Assembly (NCBI RefSeq): GCF_018130165.1
Contig: NZ_JAFCLZ010000038.1
Coordinates: 1-64,000, forward strand
Reading direction: 5' to 3'
Length of the DNA stretch: 64,000 bases
Source of the DNA: Bradyrhizobium sp. JYMT SZCCT0180
Lineage (GTDB): Bacteria > Pseudomonadota > Alphaproteobacteria > Rhizobiales > Xanthobacteraceae
Positions within the stretch are counted from its first letter, which is position 1. Each line of letters opens with the position of its first letter. Positions 24,804 through 33,078 of the stretch are shown here, piece after piece. Made by a program: the position numbers and the translations under genes. The notes under the pieces are model-generated. The model saw nothing but the letters and a program-made list of their open reading frames with translations. It was not told the origin of the DNA and searched no databases.

Positions 24804-25943
24804 TCAATAACTCTTCATCCGCGCCAGCTGATCGGCGTGGTAGTTGCTGTCGCCGAACAATTCCTGGCAGACCCGGGCGCGCTTCATGAAGAAGCCGATG
24901 TCGAACTGGTCGGTCATGCCCATGCCGCCATGCATCTGCACGCCTTCTTGCACCGCCCGCGTCGCGGTGGTCCCGGCGCGCGCCTTTGCAACGGCGACCG
25001 CGGCACCGGCGTTGGTAAAATCGTCATCCAGCGTCTGCAACGCCTTCAGCACGGCGGCGCGGGTGATCTCGATATCGATATAGAGCTCGGCGGCGCGGTG
25101 CTGCAGCGCCTGGAATTCGCCGATCAGTTTTCCAAATTGTTTGCGCTCTTTCAGATAGGTCACGGTGCGACCGAACACTTCCTCGCTGAGGCCCACCATT
25201 TCGGATGCGACCGCGCCGCGGCCGACATTGAGCACGCCTTCGAGCAGTGCCCCACCCTGATCGACCTCGCCGAGCACATGATCGGCGTTGACCTCGACAT
25301 TATCGAATTCGATGCGCGCGGCATTGTGCGAATCGACCATCGCAGTGCGCTCCACGGCAAGACCCTTGGACTTGGGATCGACCAGGAACAGCGTCAGCCC
25401 GTTGCGCTCGCCGGCGGAGCCACCGGTGCGCGCCGCGACGATCAGGAGATCGGCGGTGTGGCCGTCGACCACGAAAGCTTTTGCGCCGCTCAGCTTGAAG
25501 CCGTTGCCGGAGCGCACGGCCTGCAATTTGGTCTGCAGCGGGCGATGCTTGGCGCCCTCGTCGATCGCGAGCGCCGCGAGCAGCGAGCCGTCCGAAATTT
25601 TGGGCAGATGCGCGGCCTTCTGCGCGTCGCTACCGCCGCGTGTCAGAGCGGAGGCCGCCAGCACCGCGGTCGACAGGAACGGCGACGGCATCAAGGTGCG
25701 GCCGATTTCCTCCATCACCACGCCGGCCTCGACGGCACCTAACCCGCTGCCGCCGAAATTCTCAGGCACCAGCAGGCCCGAAAAGCCCATCTCGGCAAAC
25801 GCCTTCCAGAGCTCGCGGGAAAATCCCGTGGCATCTTTGCTGTCGCGCAAGCTTCGCAGATGCAACACCGGCGCCTTGTCGCTGATAAGGCCGCGCGCGC
25901 TGTCGCGCAGCATGGATTGTTCTTCGGTGAGGACGAGTGCCAT
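24804..25943 (-). CDS. Acyl-CoA dehydrogenase
   Basis: The 379-residue FAD enzyme catalyses alpha,beta-dehydrogenation of an acyl-CoA. The N-terminal helical domain has a GFSGLLVPENFGGSGLGAVE segment, the middle beta domain has LSGAKAFVVDGHTADLLIVAA, and the C-terminal helical domain has QFGKLIGEFQALQHRAAELYI, QEGVQMHGGMGMTDQ and FGDSNYHADQLARM. The start is ATG 25943. It lies downstream of a second, distinct acyl-CoA dehydrogenase gene on the same strand. Paired ACADs of this sort often form heteromeric enzymes in aromatic, bile acid or steroid side-chain degradation. The substrate is not evident. Confidence 0.92.
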   Translation of the reverse strand: MALVLTEEQSMLRDSARGLISDKAPVLHLRSLRDSKDATGFSRELWKAFAEMGFSGLLVPENFGGSGLGAVEAGVVMEEIGRTLMPSPFLSTAVLAASALTRGGSDAQKAAHLPKISDGSLLAALAIDEGAKHRPLQTKLQAVRSGNGFKLSGAKAFVVDGHTADLLIVAARTGGSAGERNGLTLFLVDPKSKGLAVERTAMVDSHNAARIEFDNVEVNADHVLGEVDQGGALLEGVLNVGRGAVASEMVGLSEEVFGRTVTYLKERKQFGKLIGEFQALQHRAAELYIDIEITRAAVLKALQTLDDDFTNAGAAVAVAKARAGTTATRAVQEGVQMHGGMGMTDQFDIGFFMKRARVCQELFGDSNYHADQLARMKSY

Positions 25944-25990
25944 GGAGGAGATTCCGGTCTGGATGTTTCAACGAATTCGTTTTTGCTTTC

Positions 25991-26086
25991 GTCATTCCGG
26001 GATGCGCCTCTTGGCGCAGGCCCGGAATCCATACTCCCGATCGTGGTTGTGGATTCCGGGCTCGCGCTTCGCGCGCCCGGAATGAC
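25991..26086. repeat. Dispersed palindromic repeat, family C
   Basis: GTCATTCCGGG at the left end and CCCGGAATGAC at the right end are perfect inverse ends. Internal GCGCCTCTTGGCGC and CGCGCTTCGCGCG stems and paired GGAATCC arms lie between them. It lies between the two acyl-CoA dehydrogenase genes, which are on the same strand, so it does not simply mark an operon end. Confidence 0.75.
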
Positions 26087-26101
26087 GGTTAGTGTGGGAG
26101 G

Positions 26102-27286
26102 CTACGCCCCCGGCAGATCGAGGATCCGCTTGGCGACGATGCCGAGCATCACCTCTGACGTGCCGCCTTCGATCGAATTGGCCTTGGTGCGCAGCCAGGC
26201 GCGCGGGCGGGCGCCGCCTTTGGAGCGCTCGCTTTCCCATTCCAGCGCGTCGACGCCGCCGGCCGACATCAGGATTTCGTGGCGGCGCTTGTTGAGCTCG
26301 GTGCCGTAATATTTCATCGCCGAGGAAAACGCCGGATGCGACTGCCCGGCTTTGGCGAGGTCGACCGCGCGCTCCGCCGCCGCCGACAGCGCCGCCTCGT
26401 CGATCTCGAAGGTCGAGATCTGGCCGCGCAGCATCGCATCCTCCAGCCGGCCCTGCTCGTCGCTGCCGATAGAATCCGCCGCGACCTGGCCGAGCGGCCG
26501 GCCGACGCCGCGCTCGCCCATGCCCGAGATCATCGCGCGCTCGTGCTGCAGCAGATATTTCGCCACATCCCAGCCGCGGTTGACGGTGCCGACCACATGC
26601 GATTTCGGCACCCGGACACCATCGAAGAAGGTTTCGCAGAACGGCGAGTAACCCGAGATCAAGAGGATCGGTTTTGTGGTGACGCCCTTCGACGTCATGT
26701 CGAACAGAATGAAACTGATGCCGTCATGTTTCTTCGCGGCGCCATCCGTGCGCACCAGACAAAAGATCCAGTCGGCGTAGTTGGCATATGACGTCCAGAT
26801 CTTCTGGCCAGTGATGACGAAATCATCGCCGTCGCTCTCGGCGCGGGTCTGCAGCGAAGCGAGGTCCGATCCGGCGTTCGGCTCGGAGTAACCCTGGCAC
26901 CAGCGGATCAGGCCCGCGGCAATCTTCGGCAGATGCTCCTTCTTCTGCGCTTCGTTGCCGTACTTCAACAGCGCCGGCCCGAGCATCCAGATACCAAAAC
27001 TCGACAGCGGCGAACGCGCGCCCATCGCCGCCATTTCCTCGCGCAGCACCTTGTGCTCGGCGCGATCGAGCCCTCCGCCGCCATATTCCTTTGGCCAGTC
27101 GGGCACGGTCCAGCCCTTGTCGCGCATCCGTTCGAACCAGACGCGCTGCGGCTCGGAAGAGAATTTGGCGTTGCGGCCGCCCCAGTAGGTGTCGCCCTCC
27201 GAGGTCATGGGCTTGCGCATTTCCGGCGGGCAATTGGCCTCGAGCCAGGCGCGGGTTTCACGGCGGAATTGATCAGGATCGGACAT
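26102..27286 (-). CDS. Acyl-CoA dehydrogenase
   Basis: The 394-residue FAD enzyme has the N-terminal GWTVPDWPKEYGGGGLDRAE segment, then GYSEPNAGSDLASLQTRAES and ITGQKIWTSYANYADWIFCL in the middle domain. The C-terminal SIEGGTSEVMLGIVAKRIL motif is typical of long ACADs used in the degradation of cyclic or branched acids. It shares a strand with the 379-residue enzyme downstream (158-bp gap with a palindromic repeat) and may be its partner subunit. The start is ATG 27286. Confidence 0.92.
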   Translation of the reverse strand: MSDPDQFRRETRAWLEANCPPEMRKPMTSEGDTYWGGRNAKFSSEPQRVWFERMRDKGWTVPDWPKEYGGGGLDRAEHKVLREEMAAMGARSPLSSFGIWMLGPALLKYGNEAQKKEHLPKIAAGLIRWCQGYSEPNAGSDLASLQTRAESDGDDFVITGQKIWTSYANYADWIFCLVRTDGAAKKHDGISFILFDMTSKGVTTKPILLISGYSPFCETFFDGVRVPKSHVVGTVNRGWDVAKYLLQHERAMISGMGERGVGRPLGQVAADSIGSDEQGRLEDAMLRGQISTFEIDEAALSAAAERAVDLAKAGQSHPAFSSAMKYYGTELNKRRHEILMSAGGVDALEWESERSKGGARPRAWLRTKANSIEGGTSEVMLGIVAKRILDLPGA

Positions 27287-27445
27287 GGTGCGTTTCCATA
27301 TTGGGCAAGTTGAAAAGACCTTAGTCGCCGCATCGCGGAATTCAACATCTCTCTGCGCCGCACCATGCGCTGAGCGCCATAGTCACGCGCCGGGATCGGG
27401 TGTATCGCAGAGGTGGCAACGATTGAAAAACAAGAGGAAACCGAC

Positions 27446-27991
27446 ATGCGGCTGAAGTTGCTTTCGCCTGGCGAAATGAGCCCCGAGCAAAAAGAAACCT
27501 ACGACGAGTCGATTGCCGGCAAGCGCGGCGCGGCGCCGGCGCCGATGATGGCCTGGCTCAACAGCCCGCAGATGGCCAAGCACGCCACGCGGCTCGGCGA
27601 GCAGCTTCGTTTCAACACGATCTTTCCCGCGAAACTTTCCGAGATCGCGATCCTCGTCACCGCGCGGCACTGGACCTCGCATTACGAATGGTACGCGCAT
27701 AAGCGCCTGGCGCTGAAGGGCGGCATGGACCCGAAAATCATCGACGACATCCGCGACCGCCGCACGCCCACTTTCGACGATCCCAAGGGCCAGATGATCT
27801 ACGACGTCGCCAAGTCACTGCATGAGGGCCACGGCGTCTCCAAGCCGCTCTATGACGCGGCGGTGGAAGTGCTAACGATGCGCGGCGTGACAGAAGTCAT
27901 CGGGCTGTGCGGCTATTACACGATGGTTTCGATGACGCTGAACACGTTCGAGTTCGGCCTGCCGGATGGGGAAGTTTCAGACTTGGCATGA
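27446..27991 (+). CDS. Carboxymuconolactone decarboxylase family protein (AhpD-like fold)
   Basis: The 181-residue protein has the helical CMD fold with the core segment KLSEIAILVTARHWTSHYEW. The CxxC pair of peroxide-reducing AhpD relatives is absent; the position reads HWTSHYEWYAH, as in decarboxylase-like and uncharacterised CMD proteins. ATG 27446 is preferred over GTG 27413 because GAGGAAA precedes it. It is divergent from the acyl-CoA dehydrogenase genes and precedes a VOC-family gene, suggesting a small catabolic unit. Confidence 0.85.
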   Translation: MRLKLLSPGEMSPEQKETYDESIAGKRGAAPAPMMAWLNSPQMAKHATRLGEQLRFNTIFPAKLSEIAILVTARHWTSHYEWYAHKRLALKGGMDPKIIDDIRDRRTPTFDDPKGQMIYDVAKSLHEGHGVSKPLYDAAVEVLTMRGVTEVIGLCGYYTMVSMTLNTFEFGLPDGEVSDLA

Positions 27992-28084
27992 GATTTGGAA
28001 ACGCATGGTTTCCGAATTGCCGGTACCCCTCTCCCGAATTCTCCCTACTTTGAAATCTCGGCAAGGCAAAATGGAGACATCGAC

Positions 28085-28579
28085 ATGCCCGACAACCCGC
28101 CCATCATATCAGGCACACGGATCGGGCATGTCCATCTCAAGGTCGCCGATCTCGAACGCGCGCTGGGGTTTTACTGCGGCGTGCTCGGTTTTGAGATCAT
28201 GCAGCGGATGGGCACGGCCGCGGCGTTCATTTCGGCCGGCGGCTATCATCATCACATCGGCCTCAACACCTGGGAAAGCAAAGGCGGCCTTCCGCCGCCG
28301 CCGGGCACCACCGGACTGTTCCACACCGCGATCCTCTACCCCACGCGCCCGGCGCTGGCCGACGCACTTCACCGCGTGATGCAGGCCGGCATTGCGCTCG
28401 ACGGCGCCAGCGACCACGGCGTCAGCGAGGCGCTGTATTTGCGCGACCCTGATGAGAACGGCGTCGAACTTTACCGGGACCGGCCCAAGGAAGAATGGCC
28501 GCGCGCCGCCGACGGCTCGCTGTCGATGTTCACGAAGCGGCTGGACCTCGAGGATTTGCTGCGGCAACGGGAGGCTTGA
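28085..28579 (+). CDS. VOC (glyoxalase/extradiol dioxygenase) family protein, CatE-like
   Basis: The 164-residue protein has paired beta-alpha-beta-beta-beta modules. Candidate metal ligands are His in RIGHVHLKV, His in the YHHHIGLNTWES segment and Glu in DENGVELYRD. The arrangement matches CatE/catechol-2,3-dioxygenase-like proteins. The start is ATG 28085, 94 bp after the CMD-family gene; a frame beginning at 27995 adds 30 unlikely residues. The substrate is unknown. With the CMD protein and two acyl-CoA dehydrogenases nearby, breakdown of a cyclic compound is plausible. Confidence 0.85.
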   Translation: MPDNPPIISGTRIGHVHLKVADLERALGFYCGVLGFEIMQRMGTAAAFISAGGYHHHIGLNTWESKGGLPPPPGTTGLFHTAILYPTRPALADALHRVMQAGIALDGASDHGVSEALYLRDPDENGVELYRDRPKEEWPRAADGSLSMFTKRLDLEDLLRQREA

Positions 28580-28580
28580 T

Positions 28581-28682
28581 CCTCATGGCGAGGAGCGCGT
28601 CTTCGCGCGTCTCGAACCATGAGGCCAGAGACGGGCCTGCATCCTTCGAGACGCGGCCAAGTGGCCGCTCCTCAGGATGAGG
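28581..28682. repeat. Dispersed palindromic repeat, family B
   Basis: CCTCATGG and GGATGAGG-type ends bracket the GAGACGGGCCTGCATCCTTC core, which is the reverse complement of the core at 24661-24798. It lies between converging genes. The stop codon of the MFS gene (28672-28674) is inside the element. Confidence 0.75.
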
Positions 28683-29910
28683 TCTTGCCCCGTCCACGAA
28701 TCATGATCAGCACCGCCGCAATCAACTCGAGGCCAATACAGCCGTAGAACGGCAGCGAATAGCTTCCCGACATGTCGCGCAGCAGGCCGACCACGCCGGG
28801 GCCAAATGCATAAGTGATCTGGTTGATCGCGGTGATCAGGCTCACCAGCACGCCGAACGAACGCGGATCGAATTCGCGCTGCACGATCAGCGCCGGCAGC
28901 GTGATCAGGTTGCCGACCGAAAATCCGAACAGCGCGCAGGCAGCCATCAGCGCGTAGTCATTGTGCACGTTGATGACGACCGCCAGCGCCACGGCCTGGC
29001 TGACGAACGAGAGCGCGGACGCCAGCCGCTGGTTCATCTGATCGATCACGAACGAAAACAGCACGCGGCCGACCACCGCCATGGCGGTCAACAGCGCGAC
29101 CGCGATGGCCGCGCGCTCGCGCCCGATCACCGAATCCAGGAACGCGATCAGATGGACGATGAAGCCGACCTGCGCGAACAGCACCAGCGCGAAGGCCGAT
29201 GATACCGTCAGAAATCCGATATTGCGAAACGCCCGCGCGCGAATCTGGATCGGCGACGGCGCATCCGCGGCGCTGACCGCGCCTCCGTTTGCGCTCGCAT
29301 GGCCCGGCGGCCGTCCGACGTAAATCAGGATGACCGGCACCATCAGCGCGACCATCACCACCGCCGCGGCAATCATCGCGCCCGGGAAACCGAAATAGCC
29401 GATCGCCAGTACCAGCAGCGGCACGCCGGCGATCCCGCCAAAACTGGCGCCGTTCAGCGCCAGGCTGATCGCCATGCCGCGCTTTTTGTCGAACCAGAGG
29501 CCCAGCGTGTTGGTGATCATGCCGAGGCTGGTTCCGGCCCAGCCGAAGGCGAGAAACGCGTTGGCGAGGTAAAGCTGCCAGGGTTCGCGCGCCTGGCCGA
29601 TCGTAACCGCGGCAATCGCCATCGTGCCGATACCGGCGATCATGCAGTTGCGGGGACCGAACGCCCTGATCGCCTCGCTGACGAAGGCAACCAGCGCCGC
29701 GCCGGACAGATAGAAGAACGTCGTGCCCAGCGAGATCAGCGATGCCGGCCAGCCGTGCAGCCGCTGCAGCTCGGCGACATAGACGCTCTGGCCGTAAAAG
29801 CCGAGCCCCCAGCCGAAGGTCGCGAGCAGGAAACAGACGAGCACAATCCGCCAGCCGTCGTAGCGGAGCGAGGATTCGTCGGGTGTGGTGTGAATGGGGC
29901 CTTTTAACAT
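28672..29910 (-). CDS. MFS transporter (monocarboxylate/oxalate-formate antiporter-like)
   Basis: The 412-residue inner-membrane protein has 12 predicted membrane segments. It has an MFS motif-A-like loop and the FGWGLGFYGQSVYVAELQ first helix seen in MCT/OFA-like carriers. A hydrophilic loop lies between helices 6 and 7 (about 195-220). The ATG at 29910 (MLKGPIHTT) is used rather than a start inside the upstream palindromic repeat. The substrate is not evident. Confidence 0.85.
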   Translation of the reverse strand: MLKGPIHTTPDESSLRYDGWRIVLVCFLLATFGWGLGFYGQSVYVAELQRLHGWPASLISLGTTFFYLSGAALVAFVSEAIRAFGPRNCMIAGIGTMAIAAVTIGQAREPWQLYLANAFLAFGWAGTSLGMITNTLGLWFDKKRGMAISLALNGASFGGIAGVPLLVLAIGYFGFPGAMIAAAVVMVALMVPVILIYVGRPPGHASANGGAVSAADAPSPIQIRARAFRNIGFLTVSSAFALVLFAQVGFIVHLIAFLDSVIGRERAAIAVALLTAMAVVGRVLFSFVIDQMNQRLASALSFVSQAVALAVVINVHNDYALMAACALFGFSVGNLITLPALIVQREFDPRSFGVLVSLITAINQITYAFGPGVVGLLRDMSGSYSLPFYGCIGLELIAAVLIMIRGRGKTSS

Positions 29911-29931
29911 TCTTGTTCTTTGTTCTTGCAC

Positions 29932-30048
29932 CGTCATGCCCGGCCTCGTGCCGGGCATCCACGTCTTTCTTGCTAGCGGCCACGAAGGGCGTGGATGGCC
30001 AGATCATCTAGCGCGAAGACGCGCTTCGCGCTTCTGCCCGGCCATGAC
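29932..30048. repeat. Dispersed palindromic repeat, family D
   Basis: CGTCATGCCCGGC at the left and GCCCGGCCATGAC at the right form inverse ends. They flank GCATCCACG/CGTGGATGG arms and a GCGAAGACGCGCTTCGC stem. It lies upstream of one MFS gene and downstream of the SnoaL-like gene, both on the minus strand. Confidence 0.7.
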
Positions 30049-30112
30049 AACAACAAATAGCAGAATCACAAGAGCAATAATTCGGCGCTGGCCGAAATGT
30101 CAGCAGCTGTCA

Positions 30113-30472
30113 TCAGGCTTTCTTCGGCGGCTCATAGAAGAACCGCTCGCGAAAGATCCTGTCGCCACGCCATTCCTGCATCGCGACCTCATCGATCCGC
30201 ATCGTCTTGCCGGATGGATAGGTGAAATCGAAGATCCAGTGGATCGCGACACGGTCGCCTTCGAGGACCGAGGAAACGCAGGTCGTGACGACGCTGGACA
30301 CCCGCTCCAGCGTCGCGCGCTCCTGCCCCACCAGCACGTCGCGGCCGACGCGCGGCGGCGCTGAGTTCTCCTGCATGGTGGCGTCTTCGGTGTAATAACG
30401 CTCGATGGCGCCGGCATGGTCGCCGGAAACGACGACGGCGATGAATTCGTCAAGACGCGCGCGCGAGGGCAT
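30113..30472 (-). CDS. SnoaL-like / NTF2-fold protein
   Basis: The 119-residue cytoplasmic protein has the SnoaL-like pattern: an N-terminal helix (LDEFIAVVVSGDHAGAIERYYTEDA), followed by strands including VAIHWIFDFTYPSGKTMRIDEVA. The ATG at 30472 (MPSRARLDE) is preferred; a longer frame overlaps the end of the MFS gene by 29 bp. Members include cyclases and isomerases, but most are uncharacterised. It may be transcribed with the MFS gene that ends 26 bp upstream. Confidence 0.75.
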   Translation of the reverse strand: MPSRARLDEFIAVVVSGDHAGAIERYYTEDATMQENSAPPRVGRDVLVGQERATLERVSSVVTTCVSSVLEGDRVAIHWIFDFTYPSGKTMRIDEVAMQEWRGDRIFRERFFYEPPKKA

Positions 30473-30497
30473 GGGGGCCTCCAGAAGGTGACTGCTA

Positions 30498-31748
30498 TCA
30501 GATAGGGGGGCCGGCGAGTTCGTCAACTTCCCGCAGCTTCGCCCGCCGCCGCGCGAATGATGCGAGCGACAGCACCGCGAGTCCGAGCAGCACCGGCGGG
30601 AACACCACCATGTTGACCATCGACCAGCCGTAATGCGCCAGCAACTGGCCCGACGAGAACGAGCCGATCGCCATCATCCCGAACACCAGGAAATCGTTGA
30701 AGGCCTGCACCTTGTTGCGCTCCTGTGGCCGGTGCGTCTCCAGCACCAGCGCGGACGCACCGATAAATGCAAAGTTCCAGCCGACGCCGAGCACGATCAG
30801 GCAGGCCCAGAAATGCATCGCGGTGATGCCGGAAAGGCCGATCAATGCGGCGGCGGCCTCCAGCGACAGGCCGAACGCGACAATGCGAGGCGCGCCGAAG
30901 CGTGCGATCAGCGAGCCCGTGAAGAAGCTCGGGCCATACATCGCCACGATATGCCACTGGATTCCAAAATTGGAATCGCTGACGGTCAGCCCGCACATCT
31001 TCATCGCGAGCGGCGCTGACGTCATCACCAGATTCATCATGGGATAGGCAATCACGCCGCACAGTGCCGCAGCAATGAATCGCGGCTGCCGCGCGATCTC
31101 GAACAGCGGCCGGCCGCCATGCATGTCCGCCGCCGCAGGTTTTGGCGCATCGACGCCGGACAGAACCGCCATCGCGACCAAAGCGACGAAAGCCTGCATC
31201 AGAAAGCTGAAGGCGAACAGATAAGGCGGCCAGATATCCATGGTCCATTGCACGAGCTGCGGACCGAGCACGCCGGCGAACACGCCGCCCGCCATCACCC
31301 ACGACATCGCCTTGGGGCGGAACGCGGCGCTGGCGCCGTCGGCGGCGGCAAAGCGATAGGATTGCGACACCGCGCCGTAGAGCCCGCCGAAGAACGTCGC
31401 GCAGCAGAACAGCCAGAACGCGCCCTGCAGGATCGCGAGCGCGCCGATCAAACCGGTGAGCACGCCGCAGCCGGTGCCGATGATGAAGGCGACGCGGCGA
31501 CCATAGGCGCGCGAAATCATACCGGTCGGCAGCGTGCCGGCGGCGAGGCCCAGCACATACATCGAGAGCGGCACGGTCGCGAGCGAGATGTCAGGCGCCA
31601 GCGTCGCGCCGACGATCGAACCGGTCGCGAAGATCACCGCGGAGTTGGCGCCGGTTAGCGCCTGCGCCGCGGCGAGACGCAGCACATTGGCGCGCGCCCG
31701 CGCGTCATTGGCGATCTCTGCGGTGGCAGTGGTATCCAGCATCGACAT
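30498..31748 (-). CDS. MFS transporter
   Basis: The 416-residue inner-membrane protein has 12 predicted helices. It has motif A-like TGMISRAYGRRVAFIIGTG between helices 2 and 3, and a cytoplasmic loop with RRPLFEIAR-type residues before helix 7. The ATG at 31748 is followed two codons later by a second ATG; either could be used. No neighbouring gene identifies the substrate. Confidence 0.87.
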   Translation of the reverse strand: MSMLDTTATAEIANDARARANVLRLAAAQALTGANSAVIFATGSIVGATLAPDISLATVPLSMYVLGLAAGTLPTGMISRAYGRRVAFIIGTGCGVLTGLIGALAILQGAFWLFCCATFFGGLYGAVSQSYRFAAADGASAAFRPKAMSWVMAGGVFAGVLGPQLVQWTMDIWPPYLFAFSFLMQAFVALVAMAVLSGVDAPKPAAADMHGGRPLFEIARQPRFIAAALCGVIAYPMMNLVMTSAPLAMKMCGLTVSDSNFGIQWHIVAMYGPSFFTGSLIARFGAPRIVAFGLSLEAAAALIGLSGITAMHFWACLIVLGVGWNFAFIGASALVLETHRPQERNKVQAFNDFLVFGMMAIGSFSSGQLLAHYGWSMVNMVVFPPVLLGLAVLSLASFARRRAKLREVDELAGPPI

Positions 31749-31854
31749 TCCCGCCCGGCAGGCCCCGGCGGGAGCTGCAATTCATTGGCTTGTTTGATTT
31801 GCGGCACTATGAAGACGTGCAGACGTGCGATCAACCGGCGCAAACGGGCGCGCG

Positions 31855-32550
31855 CTATGCGCTGGGCTCACCCTTTATCGATCGCTCGAATACCAGAATG
31901 AAATTATTCGCCGGCATCGGCACGGTTTCGATCAATGCGAGCCCAACGCCTTCAGCCAATCGGCTGACATCGGCAATGTCGCGCACGCCCCATTCGGGGT
32001 CGCGGTCGCGAAGGCTGGTGTCGAAGACGGCGTTGCTGAGCGCGGTGTGCTTGCCGTCGCGTTTGAACGGGCCATAGAGAAACAGCCGACCGTCGCGGTG
32101 TAAGTAACGCGACGCGCCGGCGAACAATCCTTCCGCGACGCGCCAGGGCGCGATGTGAATCACGTTGGCGCAGAACACCGCCAGCAAGTCGGAAGGCCCG
32201 CTGCCGTCTTGCATCTGAGAACACCATGCGGGATCGCTGAGATCAATCCGCATTTCGGGACGGATGTTCGGCAGGCCGGCATGCGCGCGCCATGCCGCGA
32301 TGCTGCTCAGATGCGCGTCGTTGTAGTCACTCGGCCACCAGGTGACGTCGGGCGCGTGGCGGGCGAAATGCACCACATGCTGGCCGGTGCCGCTGCCGGC
32401 CTCCAGCACGTCGCCGGATTTGCCGGCGAGGAATTTCTGCAGCACCTCCCAGATCGGTGCATGGTTGCGATGGAATGCGGCCGCGTCCAGCCGGCCGTCG
32501 GCCTCGATCGGACGGCCATCCTTGCCAAACTCCACCACAAACTCAGCCAC
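31855..32550 (-). CDS. DUF938 family SAM-dependent methyltransferase
   Basis: The 231-residue cytoplasmic protein has a class I SAM-binding motif (DVLEAGSGTGQHVVHFA at about 47-63). The AFHRNHAPIW segment and the FCANVIHIAPW motif typify DUF938. The methyl acceptor is unknown. It starts 9 bp after the stop of the ArsR-family regulator on the same strand, so it is probably co-transcribed with the regulator and could be under its control. Confidence 0.87.
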   Translation of the reverse strand: MAEFVVEFGKDGRPIEADGRLDAAAFHRNHAPIWEVLQKFLAGKSGDVLEAGSGTGQHVVHFARHAPDVTWWPSDYNDAHLSSIAAWRAHAGLPNIRPEMRIDLSDPAWCSQMQDGSGPSDLLAVFCANVIHIAPWRVAEGLFAGASRYLHRDGRLFLYGPFKRDGKHTALSNAVFDTSLRDRDPEWGVRDIADVSRLAEGVGLALIETVPMPANNFILVFERSIKGEPSA

Positions 32551-32559
32551 CGCAAAATC

Positions 32560-32934
32560 TCACTTCAAGTCTCCGCAATAGATTTCCTTCAAGAGCTGCA
32601 GGACGCGCAGGGCGCGCTGGTCGACCACGCGGTAATGCAGCGTCTGCGAGGCGCGCCGGAATTCGACCAAACCATCGGCGCGCAATTTTGCCAGATGCTG
32701 CGACAGCGCCGACTGGCTGAGCTTGGCGACGCCGACGAGTTCACCGACAGTCATCTCGCCGCGCACCGCGAGAAAGCAGAGAACCAGCAACCGCTTCTCG
32801 TGACCGAGCAATTTAAGCAGTTGCGCGGCCTCGCCGGCCTGTTTCGCCAGCTTCTTCAGGGACGCCTCGTCCTCGGCGCCGTTTCCTGAAGATACCTTGT
32901 TGGCTGTTACCGCTTCTGCTCTCATCGCCTGCAT
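32560..32934 (-). CDS. ArsR-family regulator resembling BigR/SqrR persulfide sensors
   Basis: The 124-residue winged-helix protein has LSQSALSQHLAKLRADGLVE as the recognition helix region. Cys53 (VLCFLAVRGEM) and Cys120 (EIYCGDLK) occupy the positions of the two cysteines that form a tetrasulfide in the persulfide sensors SqrR and BigR. The spacing is 67 residues, close to the 66 I recall for those proteins. Metal-site motifs of ArsR (ELCVCDL) are missing. It is divergent from soxC, with a 23-bp palindrome in between. I infer that it represses the sox genes and itself until reactive sulfur appears. ATG 32925 is an alternative start. Confidence 0.85.
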   Translation of the reverse strand: MQAMRAEAVTANKVSSGNGAEDEASLKKLAKQAGEAAQLLKLLGHEKRLLVLCFLAVRGEMTVGELVGVAKLSQSALSQHLAKLRADGLVEFRRASQTLHYRVVDQRALRVLQLLKEIYCGDLK

Positions 32935-32995
32935 CCGGATCGAAATCAGCGCCGACTGGCGCGGTGTATCAGTTTATCGCGCCCATGGTTATTTA

Positions 32996-33018
32996 GCATT
33001 GACTAAATTAGTGAATGC
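32996..33018. promoter_or_regulatory. 23-bp palindromic operator between the ArsR-type regulator and soxC
   Basis: The sequence reads GCATT, G, ACTAA, A, TTAGT, G, AATGC. Ten of eleven base pairs around the central A (33007) match, the only mismatch being G33001 with G33013. A perfect 8-bp inverted repeat, GTTTATCG (32972-32979) with CGATAAAC (33019-33026), flanks it. A site with ATT and AAT half-sites in the divergent promoter region is what an ArsR-family dimer of the BigR/SqrR type would bind. Binding itself is inference. Confidence 0.7.
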
Positions 33019-33078
33019 CGATAAACCCGCGAAAAAGCAACAAATGATGCGGCCACGTGGCGGCAAGGGGAATGAAAC

